From NCBI GenBank assembly GCA_018970725.1, contig JAGWVU010000027.1:1-64000 (forward strand): a stretch of 64,000 nt of DNA. Direction: 5' to 3'. This document shows, one piece after another, positions 16,519 through 26,073 of the stretch. The notes beneath the pieces were generated by a model. The model did no database searches and was not told where the DNA came from. It was given only the letters and a program-made list of their open reading frames with translations. The DNA comes from Verrucomicrobiota bacterium. GTDB taxonomy: Bacteria > Verrucomicrobiota > Verrucomicrobiia > Verrucomicrobiales > DEV007. Position 1 is the stretch's first letter. Every line of letters starts with the position of its first letter. The translations under genes were made by a program, and so were the position numbers.

Positions 16519-18210
16519 ATGCCGCTCGTCCTGAATCGTTCTTCCTTTGCCGCCGGGCGCCTTCTCCTGACGGCCGGCGGACTGGCTTTGGCGGCCCAAC
16601 TCTTCTATTTCCTGTTCGGATTGGCCACCTGGCTGGACGAGGGAAATTACCTCTACGGAGCGACCGCTTTCGTCCGGCACGGCATCAAATTATATAGCGA
16701 GCGGCTGCCCTGTTGGTATACGCCGCTTTATTTCGTCGCCCTCGGCTGGTGGCAGGAGATCGCCGGACTCGGTTTGCGTCCGGGCCGGCTCTTCTCCGTG
16801 CTCTGTTTTTGCGGAGCACTCGGCTTTCTCACGACGAGCTTTCCAGAGCGGAAACAGCCGGCCGCGGCTTACCTCTGGCTCGCGGTTCTCTCACCGGCGG
16901 TGGCCCTTTATCACGCCAGTGTCTCCCAGTTCGCCTTCGTCAACCTGCAGATCGCCGCGCTCCTCTGGACGCTTTTTCATCCGGGCCGCCTTTCCCGGGA
17001 CCTGCGCTGGCTCGCGGCGGGCCTCCTCACCGGGACCATCCTGATGACCCGCCCGAATTACCTGCTGCTCCTGCCGCTTCTCATGGTGGCGGAAGTCTGG
17101 CTCCACGGCCGGCCCGGCCCGCGGTCCACCGGGTTTTTCCTCGCTGCCCTCCTCGGGGTGAGCGGCCTCATCGTCGGGATTTTCGGGCCCGGCGCGTTCT
17201 GGAACCTGATCCGGACCTACCCCGGAGCCGGGGGACTGGCCCGTGTCCTCGGCCTGACGGCGGATCCGGCGGTCGGGCCACTGGACGGGGCGGACCTCGG
17301 CCTGCGGATGCAAGCGTGGTGGGCCTCCCGCCCTGAAACCTTCCGGGGCATCCACGAGTGGTTCCTCGAGGGCGTGATCTGGCCTTACCTGCCGCTTCTC
17401 CTCGCCAATGCATTCGCCCTCGACCGCTGGCGGCAACGCGGTTTCGATCGTTCCCCGGACGCCGCCATGGCGCTCCTCTTCTTTGCCAGCGTCCTGCTCC
17501 ACTTTGCCGCCACCCAGACCTTCTGCCGGTCCTGCGCCCTGCCTTATGTCAATTACTCCCTCATCTTCGGATTGGCGGGCGGCGCGCCATCCGCCTGGGA
17601 CGCGGCAAACGCCTTCCGCCAGTCCCTCGCGGACGCTTTCCGCGACCGCACCTGGCTGAGTTGGCCGACGGCGCGGGCGCTCCTCATCTCCGCCCTCGTC
17701 CTGCTCCCCTCGGTCTCCGCCTTCACGGCCGATGGCATGTATCGGAAGTGGATCGACTTCCAAACGCCCGCTCAGGTGCGGACCTTGGCCGCCGCGCTCG
17801 CCTCCGCCGTTCCTCCGGAGGCCGAGGTGCTGCCCCTCGGGATGGATATCCGCCTCACCGAGGCCATCCATCTCTCCGGACGGCTGGCGGACCCGCTGCT
17901 CATCAATTACATCTTCTCCCTGCGCGACCCCATGGAAGCCGATGCCGTGTTTTCGGACGAGGCTCAGGCCCGGATCCGGGCCCGGGGACTCTGGACCAAG
18001 GAGTTGATGCGGGACTGGCTCCGCGAGCGGCACCGCCATGTGCTCTTTCGCGAGGGAGGCGTGATCGACCTCCGGTGCCGGGAGATCCTCGCCGAGCGTT
18101 TCGATGTCAGGCCGCTCCTGCCGGAAGCGCCCCCGGAAAGTTTTTCAGGCAGCTACCGCCTCGCCATCCGCCGAACCGTCTCCTCCACCACCATCCCAAC
18201 GACCCCATGA
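16519..18210 (+). CDS. GT39-like multi-pass membrane glycosyltransferase
   Basis: A 563-residue protein with roughly ten or more hydrophobic helices over the first 420 residues and a soluble C-terminal part. The first periplasmic loop carries WLDEGNYLY (about 38-46) and then WYTPLYF, which resembles the acidic loop-1 motif of PMT/ArnT-type (GT39 or GT83) transferases that use polyprenyl-phosphate sugars. It is the first gene of a seven-gene overlapping unit, and its stop overlaps the GT2 start (ATGA). A GT2 that makes polyprenyl-phosphate sugar next to a GT39-type enzyme is a common donor/transferase pairing. The family is inferred from topology and this motif. Confidence 0.68.
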   Translation: MPLVLNRSSFAAGRLLLTAGGLALAAQLFYFLFGLATWLDEGNYLYGATAFVRHGIKLYSERLPCWYTPLYFVALGWWQEIAGLGLRPGRLFSVLCFCGALGFLTTSFPERKQPAAAYLWLAVLSPAVALYHASVSQFAFVNLQIAALLWTLFHPGRLSRDLRWLAAGLLTGTILMTRPNYLLLLPLLMVAEVWLHGRPGPRSTGFFLAALLGVSGLIVGIFGPGAFWNLIRTYPGAGGLARVLGLTADPAVGPLDGADLGLRMQAWWASRPETFRGIHEWFLEGVIWPYLPLLLANAFALDRWRQRGFDRSPDAAMALLFFASVLLHFAATQTFCRSCALPYVNYSLIFGLAGGAPSAWDAANAFRQSLADAFRDRTWLSWPTARALLISALVLLPSVSAFTADGMYRKWIDFQTPAQVRTLAAALASAVPPEAEVLPLGMDIRLTEAIHLSGRLADPLLINYIFSLRDPMEADAVFSDEAQARIRARGLWTKELMRDWLRERHRHVLFREGGVIDLRCREILAERFDVRPLLPEAPPESFSGSYRLAIRRTVSSTTIPTTP

Positions 18211-19208
18211 TCCCCGTCACCGAACCCGCCGGCGTCTCCGTCATCATTCCGGTCTACAATGAATCGGGAAATCTCGAGATCCTTTGTCACCGGACGCTGG
18301 ACATCCTGCGCGCCATGGATCGGCCGCACGAGATTCTCTTTGTGAACGACGGTTCCCTCGACGGGTCCTCGGAGGAACTGGACCGGCTCGCGTCCGCGCA
18401 CCCCGGGGTGCGGGTCCTCCACCTGCGCCGCAATTTCGGCCAGACCGCCGCGATGATGGCGGGGATCGACCACGCGCTTCACGAGATCCTCGTGCCGATG
18501 GACGGGGACCTGCAAAACGATCCGGCGGATATTCCCCGGCTGCTGGCCAAGCTCGATGAGGGCTACGACGTGGTCTCCGGGTGGCGGAGATCCCGTCAGG
18601 ACGGTTTTTTGCGCGTCCTGTTGAGCCGGGTGGCGAACCGGTTGATTTCCATGATCTCCGGGGTGCGTCTCCAGGACTACGGTTGCTCGATGAAAGCCTA
18701 TCGCCGTGAGGCGCTTGACACGGTGCGACTTTACGGGGAGATGCACCGGCTGATCCCCATTTATGCGGACTGGAACGGCGCCAGGGTCACGGAGATGGAG
18801 GTGAACCATCACCCGCGCGTCAACGGCAGGTCCAAATATGGCATGGGCCGGATTCCCAAGGTGATGCTGGACCTTCTGGTGGTCACCTTTTTGCGGCGTT
18901 ATGCAGAGAAGCCGATCTATATCTTCGGGGGCATCGGCCTCCTCGCGTTCCTCTCCAGTTTCGCCATTCTCGCCCTCGCCTTCGGCTACAAACTCTTCGC
19001 GGGAGTCTCCCTCATCCAGACGCCGCTGCCGCTCCTCGCCGGCCTGGCATTTGTCACTGGAATCATCTGCTTCCTGATGGGCCTGCAAACCGAGCTGATC
19101 GCAAGGACCTACCATGAGAGCCAAGACAAGCGCACCTATGTGGTGCGGGGAACCCCCGGTTTGAAATCATGTGCGGCATCGCGGGAATTTGGGGACAAGG
19201 CAGCCTGA
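18207..19208 (+). CDS. GT2 polyprenyl-phosphate glycosyltransferase, DPM1/ArnC-like
   Basis: A 333-residue protein with a GT-A domain at the N-terminus (VSVIIPVYNESGN, then FVNDGSLDGS, then the metal-binding MDGDLQNDP near 100) and two C-terminal transmembrane helices (about 235-300). This is the layout of DPM1, ArnC and GtrB enzymes that transfer a sugar to undecaprenyl or dolichyl phosphate. The start at 18207 overlaps the previous stop. The 3' end overlaps asnB by 40 bases in another frame. It probably supplies a lipid-linked sugar to the preceding membrane transferase. Confidence 0.9.
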   Translation: MIPVTEPAGVSVIIPVYNESGNLEILCHRTLDILRAMDRPHEILFVNDGSLDGSSEELDRLASAHPGVRVLHLRRNFGQTAAMMAGIDHALHEILVPMDGDLQNDPADIPRLLAKLDEGYDVVSGWRRSRQDGFLRVLLSRVANRLISMISGVRLQDYGCSMKAYRREALDTVRLYGEMHRLIPIYADWNGARVTEMEVNHHPRVNGRSKYGMGRIPKVMLDLLVVTFLRRYAEKPIYIFGGIGLLAFLSSFAILALAFGYKLFAGVSLIQTPLPLLAGLAFVTGIICFLMGLQTELIARTYHESQDKRTYVVRGTPGLKSCAASREFGDKAA

Positions 19209-21037
19209 CCCTCACGGGCCGGATGATCGGCCGCCTCGTCCACCGCGGACCGGACGGCTCCGGACTCTGGGCGGATGAGGAAGCCGCCGTCTTCCTCGGC
19301 CATCGCCGGTTGTCGGTCGTCGATCTCGCGACCGGCGCCCAGCCGATGACGAGTTCCTGTGGTCGTTATGTCATCACCTTCAACGGTGAGATCTACAACC
19401 ACGCCGTGCTTCGCGCCGAACTTGAGAGCTTGGGACGCAAGTTCCTCACGGATCACTCCGATACCGAGGTGCTGCTCAACGGCTATGCAGAGTGGGGCCC
19501 GGGGCTGCTGGAACGCTGCAATGGCATGTGGGCGTTCGCGATCCATGACCGGCGGCAACGCACCCTTTTCCTCGCCCGGGACCGTTTCGGTGAAAAGCCG
19601 CTGTATTATGCTTCGCGCCCCGAGGCTTTTGTCTTTGCCTCCGAGCTGACCGCCCTGACCGCCCACCCTGCGGTCTCGACTTCCGTCTGCCCCACCGGGC
19701 TGCGCAAGTTCTTCGCTTACGGCTATCTCCCCTCCCCTTGGACCGGTTTGGCGGACGTCCGCAAACTGCCCGCGGCCCATTGGATGACGGTGGATTGCCG
19801 GACCGGGGCCATCGAAGTGCGGCGGTATTGGCGCTACCTCTCCCGTCCCCTCGGCGAATATGAGCGGGCGCATCCCCGGGATCTCGCCTCGGAGTTGCGG
19901 GAACGATTGAAGAAGTCGGTGCGCTTGCGCTACCTCTCCGATGTCCCGGTCGGACTCTTTCTCAGCGGCGGGGTCGATTCCTCCACCCTCGCGGCGTTGG
20001 CCGTGGAAGGTGGTCAGCAGGTGCGCACCTATTCGATCGGGTTCGAGGAGAAGAGTTTCGACGAATCGGCGCACGCGGAACGGGTGGCCCGGCATCTCGG
20101 AACGGAACACCGCTGCCGCACCTTGCGCGCCTCCGCGGTTCCGGAATTCGCGGAAGAAGTTTTGCTCGGTCTGGACGAGCCCTTGGGAGATGCTTCCCTG
20201 TTGCCCACCTCACTGCTCTGCGCCTTCGCTCGTGAGGAAGTGACCGTGGCGCTGGGTGGTGATGGCAGTGATGAAATGCTGTTCGGCTATGATCCCTTCA
20301 AGGCACTGCGCATGGCCTCGCTCTATCGCTCCCTTATGCCCGGACCGGTTCACCAGGGCATTCTGCATCTCGCCGCCCGGATGCCGGTCTCCCACCGGAA
20401 CATGAGTCTGGACTTCAAGGTGAAACGCGGCCTGCGCGGGGCCGGTTATCCGGCCTCGCTTTGGGGTCCGGTCTGGATGTCTTCCCTGACGGAGACGGAC
20501 TTGCGCGCCTTCACGGGGAGCGACGCCCCGCTCGAAGAGACCTTTTCAGAAGCGATCGAGGCCTGGGACGCCTGTGAGGCTGGAGCCCTCGAGGACCGGC
20601 TCTGCCAGTTCTATATCGAGTTATATTTGCAGAATGACATCCTCGCCAAAGTGGATCGCGCCAGCATGCGGGTTGGTCTGGAAGTCAGGGCTCCGTTCCT
20701 CGACACGGAGGTGGTCGACCTGATCCGCCAGATCCCGGCCCGGCTCAAGTTCGCGGATGGCGCGGGCAAAGTGATTCTGCGCAACGCCATGGCCTCGCAC
20801 CTCCCCCCCGGAATCCTCGACCGGCCCAAAAAAGGGTTCGGCATGCCGGTGGGCAAATGGTTTCGCGACGGCGTGCTCGAACCGGGTGAGGCCCTGTGGG
20901 GCCGGCCGGAGACCGCCCGGGAAATCCACCGCCGCCATCTTGGCAACCGGGCGGACGAGCGCGGTTTTCTCTGGAGCCTGCTGGTGGTGAACCGGTGGAT
21001 GGAGACGCTCAACAAGCCCGTGGAGGTGCCCGCTTGA
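19169..21037 (+). CDS. asnB: Asparagine synthase (glutamine-hydrolysing), polysaccharide-cluster type
   Basis: A 622-residue AsnB family enzyme. The N-terminal class II glutaminase domain begins MCGIAG with the catalytic Cys2, followed by LVHRGPDGSG and FNGEIYNH. The synthetase domain contains the pyrophosphate loop SGGVDSSTLA at about 266-275. The start is fixed by the need for Cys2 after Met removal, although it lies 40 bases inside the GT2 gene. Paralogues of this length occur in exopolysaccharide and O-antigen clusters and may amidate sugars or a carrier rather than make free asparagine. Here it sits between two glycosyltransferases. Confidence 0.92.
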   Translation: MCGIAGIWGQGSLTLTGRMIGRLVHRGPDGSGLWADEEAAVFLGHRRLSVVDLATGAQPMTSSCGRYVITFNGEIYNHAVLRAELESLGRKFLTDHSDTEVLLNGYAEWGPGLLERCNGMWAFAIHDRRQRTLFLARDRFGEKPLYYASRPEAFVFASELTALTAHPAVSTSVCPTGLRKFFAYGYLPSPWTGLADVRKLPAAHWMTVDCRTGAIEVRRYWRYLSRPLGEYERAHPRDLASELRERLKKSVRLRYLSDVPVGLFLSGGVDSSTLAALAVEGGQQVRTYSIGFEEKSFDESAHAERVARHLGTEHRCRTLRASAVPEFAEEVLLGLDEPLGDASLLPTSLLCAFAREEVTVALGGDGSDEMLFGYDPFKALRMASLYRSLMPGPVHQGILHLAARMPVSHRNMSLDFKVKRGLRGAGYPASLWGPVWMSSLTETDLRAFTGSDAPLEETFSEAIEAWDACEAGALEDRLCQFYIELYLQNDILAKVDRASMRVGLEVRAPFLDTEVVDLIRQIPARLKFADGAGKVILRNAMASHLPPGILDRPKKGFGMPVGKWFRDGVLEPGEALWGRPETAREIHRRHLGNRADERGFLWSLLVVNRWMETLNKPVEVPA

Positions 21038-22182
21038 AGCTGCTTTTGGTGAACTACGAATATCCGCCCCTCGGCGGAGGCGCGGCCACCGCCACCCGGG
21101 CCTTGGCGCGCTCGCTCACCGGGCTCGGCGTGGACGTCCATGTGCTCACCTCGGGAGCACCCGGCCTCCCCGGAGCTGAAACCGGGGAAGGATTCCGGGT
21201 GGAACGCCTCTGGACGGGCCGCCGCCATCGGGACCGGTGCGGTCTGGCCGGTATGGCCCTGTTCCTCGCCGCAGCCCTGATCCGCCTCCCCGGGGTGCTC
21301 TGGCGCGGCGGGTTTGGCGGCGCGGTGCTCTTTTTCGGCTTTCCCTGCGGCCTGCTCGGCCTGCCCTTGAGACATCTCTTCGGGGTCCCCTATGTGATTT
21401 CCCTCCGGGGCGGGGATGTCCCCGGGACGGAGCCGGGACTCGACCGGCTGCACGCGCTGCTTCGTCCGCTGCGCCGGCACCTCTATCGTGCGGCGGCGGC
21501 CGTGGCGGCCACGTCTGAAGGCTTGCGGCAGCGCTCTCTGGCGGCGGATCCGCTGCCCGTGACGGTGATCCCCAACGGAGTGGACCGCTTTCCGGAGAGG
21601 GAGGATCCACCCCGCGGCGGAGCGCGTCTGCTCTTCGTGGGCCGCCTCGTGGCCCAGAAAAACGTGGCCCTCCTCCTCCACGCTTTCGCCGCCATGACCC
21701 GGAAGGAGGCGCAACTCGAGATCGCCGGGGACGGTCCCTTGCGCTCATCCCTGGAAGCCCTGGCCCGGGAGCTGCAGCTGGAAGGCCGGGTCATCTTCCG
21801 CGGATGGCTCGACCGCTCGGAAATGCCGGAGACCTACCGCAACGCCACCCTGTTGGTCCTGCCCTCCCACTACGAAGGCATGTCCAACGCGGTGCTGGAA
21901 GCCATGTCCGCCGGCCTCCCGGTGGTCGCCACCGCCGTGGAAGGCATCGGCGAACTGATCGAGGATGGCCTAACCGGCCTCATTGTTCCCCCCGGGGATG
22001 CCGCGGCCCTGACCCGGGCCATGGACCGGCTGCTGGAGGATGCCGCGCTCCGCCACCGGCTCGGCAACGGGGCGCGGGAGCGGGTGGCGGACCGTTTTTC
22101 ATGGGATGCGGCGGCGCGCGCCTATCTGCGCCTGCTGCCCCGGCCCGAACCCGAACGCACCTATGCAGGCAGCCATCGATAA
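21034..22182 (+). CDS. GT4 family glycosyltransferase
   Basis: A 382-residue GT-B fold transferase. The N-terminal Rossmann half starts LLLVNYEYPPLGGGAATATR. The C-terminal half has LLFVGRLVAQKN, the family Glu motif in SHYEGMSNAVLEAMSAGLPVV, and a VVATAVEGIGELI segment. I set the start at the TTG at 21034, which overlaps the asnB stop (TTGA) and leaves the first beta-strand intact. The longer upstream frame is a shadow of asnB. The donor and acceptor sugars are unknown. Confidence 0.88.
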   Translation: MKLLLVNYEYPPLGGGAATATRALARSLTGLGVDVHVLTSGAPGLPGAETGEGFRVERLWTGRRHRDRCGLAGMALFLAAALIRLPGVLWRGGFGGAVLFFGFPCGLLGLPLRHLFGVPYVISLRGGDVPGTEPGLDRLHALLRPLRRHLYRAAAAVAATSEGLRQRSLAADPLPVTVIPNGVDRFPEREDPPRGGARLLFVGRLVAQKNVALLLHAFAAMTRKEAQLEIAGDGPLRSSLEALARELQLEGRVIFRGWLDRSEMPETYRNATLLVLPSHYEGMSNAVLEAMSAGLPVVATAVEGIGELIEDGLTGLIVPPGDAAALTRAMDRLLEDAALRHRLGNGARERVADRFSWDAAARAYLRLLPRPEPERTYAGSHR

Positions 22183-22900
22183 CCACGCCATCTATCAGGA
22201 ACACTGGCCGGACTGGGTGGAAATGAAGAAGTTCGGCCCGGCCTCGCGCTGGTTGCGCTGGTTGGTGGGGAAATCGGTCCGGGAGATCGACGCGTCCGTC
22301 ATCCGGGACATTCTGGACGTGGGTTGCGGGGAAGGAACCCTGACCGCACACCTGTCCAACCTTTTTCCCGGCGCTGCGGTCCGGGGCATCGATGTCTCGG
22401 CCGCCGGAGTGGAGATCGCCGAGCGGGCCTATGGCAAAATCGGTCTCGCGTTCCAGTCGCTGCCGGTGCAGGAGGAGTCCGGTCTCTACGACCTCGTCTC
22501 CGCGTTCGAGGTGCTGGAACACATTGAGGATTGGGAACCGTTCCTCGCCGAGTTGGCCCGGAGGTCCCGCCGCTTTCTCCTGCTCTCGTTCCCCACCGGC
22601 CGGATGCGGCCGTTCGAAGTGCAGGTGGGGCATTACCGGAACTTCGCCAAGGGGGAAATGGAGGCGGCCCTGGCCAAGCTGGGATTCGTTCCCAAGACCA
22701 TCCGGCACGCCGGCTTCCCCTTCTACTCCCCGCTCTACCGGGACCTCTGCCAACTGACCAACGCGGGAAGCAACGCGGTGAGCACCGGATCGTTCGGGCC
22801 CGGCAAACGGTTCATCTCGGAAATCTTTTATCTGGCTTTCCGGCTCTCTTCCCGGCGTCATTGGGGGGACCAGTTCTGCGGCATCTTCGAACGGGCATGA
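22163..22900 (+). CDS. Class I SAM-dependent methyltransferase
   Basis: A 245-residue protein with the SAM-binding motif I ILDVGCGEGTLTAHL (about 50-64), an acidic motif II near RGIDVSAAGVE and motif IV-like LYDLVSAFEVLEHIEDW. This order fits the Methyltransf_11/23 type that often methylates sugars or lipid-linked intermediates. The ATG at 22163 lies 20 bases inside the GT4 gene, and the stop overlaps the next start (ATGA). Target unknown. Confidence 0.85.
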   Translation: MQAAIDNHAIYQEHWPDWVEMKKFGPASRWLRWLVGKSVREIDASVIRDILDVGCGEGTLTAHLSNLFPGAAVRGIDVSAAGVEIAERAYGKIGLAFQSLPVQEESGLYDLVSAFEVLEHIEDWEPFLAELARRSRRFLLLSFPTGRMRPFEVQVGHYRNFAKGEMEAALAKLGFVPKTIRHAGFPFYSPLYRDLCQLTNAGSNAVSTGSFGPGKRFISEIFYLAFRLSSRRHWGDQFCGIFERA

Positions 22901-23838
22901 CGTGGAACCTCCCAAGGCAGGCCCGTTCCTGGATCGCCGGTTCCGTGAGCCTCCTCGCGGCCGGCCTCTTCGCGGGTCGGATCTGGCCACATCTCGGGGC
23001 GATGCGCGGCCACTTCCATCCGTGGGCCGCCTGCCTCATCGCGCTCGTGGTCCTCTCGGTCCAAGGGTTGCAGGCTTGGAAACTCCGCCTCCTGCTCCCG
23101 CAACCGCCCCCGTTCCCCAAGCTGCTCGGGGTTTGTCTCCTCGGCAATTTCTTCGGTGCCATGTTTTTCACCCAGTTGGCCGGGGACCTTTGCAAGCTCT
23201 GGATGCTCGGTCAGGACGATGACACCCCCGGGAAAACCATGGCGGTGCTCCGCGACCGGCTCTCCAGTTGCGCCGCCGTGGGCCTCACCTTGGCCTGGGC
23301 CGCCGCCGGCGGTGGGCCCGCCGCCTCGGCGCTCAGCCTGACCCTGCTCGCCAGCGCCGCCGCCCTTTCGAGACCCGGGGAACGATGGGTGGTGGCGCTC
23401 TTGGCGTGGTGCAGCGGACGATGGAAAACCATTCCCCGTTTCGATCCGGAGGCAGTCGTCCCGCCAGGCCGTTGGCGTTGGCTGGCGGTGCACACCCTGT
23501 CCGGGGGGATCCAAGCCGCGGGCGCCCTCGCCGTCTGGGCGGCCTTGCGATGGGCCGGGGCCGATCTGGATGGAACCGGTTGCGCATTGCTGGCCTCGGT
23601 TTCGGCCCTCGCGGTGTTGCTGCCCCTCACCGCGGGAGGGCTGGGCGTGCGGGAGGTTTCTTCGTATGCCCTGCTGCTTCACTGGGGCATTGCGGAACCT
23701 TCCGCCGCGGCCGGGATCGCCCATCTCACGACCGGCTTTCTCCTCGGGTGCGGTCTCGGAGCCCTCATCGGCTGGCCTTTGCTGAAACCCCGCCACGCCC
23801 CCGCGCCCAACGCTCATCTCTCCCAAGTGCAACCATGA
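22897..23838 (+). CDS. Lysylphosphatidylglycerol synthase TM-region/flippase-like membrane protein
   Basis: A 313-residue membrane protein with about eight hydrophobic helices. The segment FFGAMFFTQLAGDLCKLWML (about 83-102) followed by AVLRDRLSSC (about 115), and the late PLTAGGLGVREVSSYAL (about 245-262), are characteristic of the LPG_synthase_TM/flippase-like family found in glycan clusters. It overlaps both neighbours by four bases. It may move or shield lipid-linked intermediates; that role is inferred. Confidence 0.78.
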   Translation: MTWNLPRQARSWIAGSVSLLAAGLFAGRIWPHLGAMRGHFHPWAACLIALVVLSVQGLQAWKLRLLLPQPPPFPKLLGVCLLGNFFGAMFFTQLAGDLCKLWMLGQDDDTPGKTMAVLRDRLSSCAAVGLTLAWAAAGGGPAASALSLTLLASAAALSRPGERWVVALLAWCSGRWKTIPRFDPEAVVPPGRWRWLAVHTLSGGIQAAGALAVWAALRWAGADLDGTGCALLASVSALAVLLPLTAGGLGVREVSSYALLLHWGIAEPSAAAGIAHLTTGFLLGCGLGALIGWPLLKPRHAPAPNAHLSQVQP

Positions 23839-24659
23839 GTTCCCCCGGACCGGCAGACGGAAAGCAATTCGACTTCGGCGAAAACTGGATCAGCTTCGCC
23901 GGCAGGGCCCTCACGCCGCAACGGCTCGAAGAAGCCGCCCGCGCCTTCCAGCGCCTCTTCGACCGGATCGAGCTCCGCGGGAAATCCTTCCTCGACATCG
24001 GCTTCGGCCAAGGCCTGAGCCTGATCAACGCGCATCGCGAAGGAGCCGTCGTCGTCGGTACCGATATCAACCCGAAGTGCCGGGAAGCCCTGCGCCGCAG
24101 CGCGGCGGTGGCCGGTTCCGGGATCGATTGCCCGCTGGTGGAGGGTTCCATCCTGGATCCGCTCACCCAAGAACGGCTCCGCGCGGCGTCACCGGAAGGG
24201 GACGGCTTTTACGACGTGGTTCATGCGTGGGGTTCCCTGCACCACACCGGGGCCATGTGGAAGGCCATCGACGCCGCCGCCGCCCTGGTCCGTCCGGGAG
24301 GGCATCTGATCCTCGCGATCTACCATCCCCATTGGTCAAGCCCCGGCTGGAGCCTCATCAAGTGGGCCCACGTGCACGCCTCCCCTCCCCTGCGGAAACT
24401 GTTGGAATGGACGCTTCTCCCGCCGATCGCGGTGGCCAAGTGGCTGGTCACCGGATTTCGCAACCCCTTCCGCCAGGACCGCGGCATGGATTTTTATCAC
24501 GACCTGGTCGATTGGATCGGCGGTTACCCTTACGAATACGCCACGCCGGCGCAAATCGCGCGGCACCTCGGGAGCGAGGATTGGCAGCTGGGCGCGGTCT
24601 TCCCACCCCAGGTGCCCACCGGCTGCAGCGAGATGGTGTTTGCCCGCGTGGCGGGGTGA
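23835..24659 (+). CDS. SAM-dependent methyltransferase
   Basis: A 274-residue methyltransferase, the second in this cluster. Motif I is SFLDIGFGQGLSLINAH (about 50-66), followed by GTDINPKCREAL and DVVHAWGSLHHTGAMWKA near 130-150. The C-terminal 90 residues (IYHPHWSSPGW onward) are less typical and probably shape the acceptor site. The ATG overlaps the previous stop (ATGA). It ends the run of overlapping genes; the next gene begins 39 bases on and belongs to a different functional type. Confidence 0.85.
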   Translation: MSSPGPADGKQFDFGENWISFAGRALTPQRLEEAARAFQRLFDRIELRGKSFLDIGFGQGLSLINAHREGAVVVGTDINPKCREALRRSAAVAGSGIDCPLVEGSILDPLTQERLRAASPEGDGFYDVVHAWGSLHHTGAMWKAIDAAAALVRPGGHLILAIYHPHWSSPGWSLIKWAHVHASPPLRKLLEWTLLPPIAVAKWLVTGFRNPFRQDRGMDFYHDLVDWIGGYPYEYATPAQIARHLGSEDWQLGAVFPPQVPTGCSEMVFARVAG

Positions 24660-24698
24660 AGGTCCAAACCCCGGACGCGTCGGGAAACCTCAAGCCAA

Positions 24699-26063
24699 AT
24701 GCCCATGCATCCCACGTCCAACCGCCGTCGCTTTCTGGGAGCCGCGGTCTCCTCCCTCCCGCTCTTCCAGTTCCAGTTTCTTCCCGGGCGCGTGCTTGCC
24801 CAATCACCGAACGATCGCCCGAACCTCGCCTTCATCGGGGCCGGGGGCCGGGGGACCGCGAACATCACCGGCTGCGATGAAGCGGGAGCCAACGTCTATG
24901 CGCTGGCGGACGTCGATCTGCGCCGTTGCGCGGCGATGCGGGCCAAGTATCCCGGGGCCAAGTTCTACCAGGACTGGCGCCAGATGCTGGACAAGGAGGC
25001 CAAAAACCTCGACGGCATCGTCGTCTCCACTCCGGACCACACCCACGCGGTGGCGGCTATGGCCGGCATCAAGCTCGGGCTCCACGCCTATGTGGAAAAA
25101 CCGCTGACCCGCACCATTTCCGAGGCCCGGGCGCTCCGTGAGGCCGCCCGGAAAGCCGGGGTCTGCACCCAAATGGGGAACACCGGCCATGCTTCCGATG
25201 GCTCCCGCCTCACCAATGAATACATCCGCTCCGGGGCCATCGGCACCGTGAACCTGGTTCACTGCGTCACCAATCGCCCCTCTTGGCCCCAGGGCATCTT
25301 CCGCGGAGCCAGCGCCCCTATCCCCGAAGAACTCGATTGGGACGGCTGGATCGGACCCGCCCCAATGAAGCATTACGCGGAGAAAATCGTGCCTTTCAAC
25401 TGGCGCGGCTACGTCGATTACGGCACCGGCGCCCTTGGCGATATGGGGGCCCACATCGTCGATCACCCCGTCTGGGCTTTCGGCCTCGGCACTCCGAGCC
25501 ACATCGAGGTGACCAGCGAACGCGCCCAACCCGGAAGCGAGACCGATACCCACCCGAACTCCTGCACCATCACCATGATGTTCGACCGCCCCGGTCAGGA
25601 ACCGCTCAAGCTGATTTGGTTCGATGGCAAACACCGGCTCCCGGTTCCTCCAACCTACCCGCGCACCCTCACCGACAAAGAGGGAAAGCAGAAGATCGTC
25701 CCGAACATCGAAAACGGTGTCGTCTACTTCGGCAGCAAGCATGTCATGGCCCACGGGTCCCACGGCGGCACCCCGGAAATCCTGACGAATCCAGACGCCT
25801 TCGTGAAGCCCCCGGAAACACTGAAACGTTCCCCCGGCCATTACGTGGAATGGATCCAGGCCATCCGCGAGAAGGATCCGGCGCGGGCGGAATCGAACTT
25901 CGAAGTAGCCGCCCATCTCACGGAAATCCTGCTGCTCGGCTCCATGGCCGCGCTGGCCGGGAATGGAACCAAGCTCCACTGGAACCCGCAAACCATGCAG
26001 ACCGGCCATGCCGGAGCCGACGCCATGGCCCATCACCAATACCGCGCCGGCTGGAGCCTCTGA
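24699..26063 (+). CDS. Secreted Gfo/Idh/MocA family oxidoreductase
   Basis: A 454-residue NAD(P)-dependent sugar oxidoreductase of the exported type common in planctomycetes and verrucomicrobia. The N-terminus has a Tat-like signal (NRRRFLGAAVSSLP). The Rossmann domain has LAFIGAGGRGTANI, then VVSTPDHTHAV, and the conserved EKPLTRT with the family Lys. The C-terminal part (about 180-450) is the GFO_IDH_MocA_C type. ATG 24699 and ATG 24705 are both possible. These proteins usually keep their cofactor by Tat export; the sugar substrate is unknown. Confidence 0.9.
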   Translation: MPMHPTSNRRRFLGAAVSSLPLFQFQFLPGRVLAQSPNDRPNLAFIGAGGRGTANITGCDEAGANVYALADVDLRRCAAMRAKYPGAKFYQDWRQMLDKEAKNLDGIVVSTPDHTHAVAAMAGIKLGLHAYVEKPLTRTISEARALREAARKAGVCTQMGNTGHASDGSRLTNEYIRSGAIGTVNLVHCVTNRPSWPQGIFRGASAPIPEELDWDGWIGPAPMKHYAEKIVPFNWRGYVDYGTGALGDMGAHIVDHPVWAFGLGTPSHIEVTSERAQPGSETDTHPNSCTITMMFDRPGQEPLKLIWFDGKHRLPVPPTYPRTLTDKEGKQKIVPNIENGVVYFGSKHVMAHGSHGGTPEILTNPDAFVKPPETLKRSPGHYVEWIQAIREKDPARAESNFEVAAHLTEILLLGSMAALAGNGTKLHWNPQTMQTGHAGADAMAHHQYRAGWSL

Positions 26064-26073
26064 GGCGATCGGA

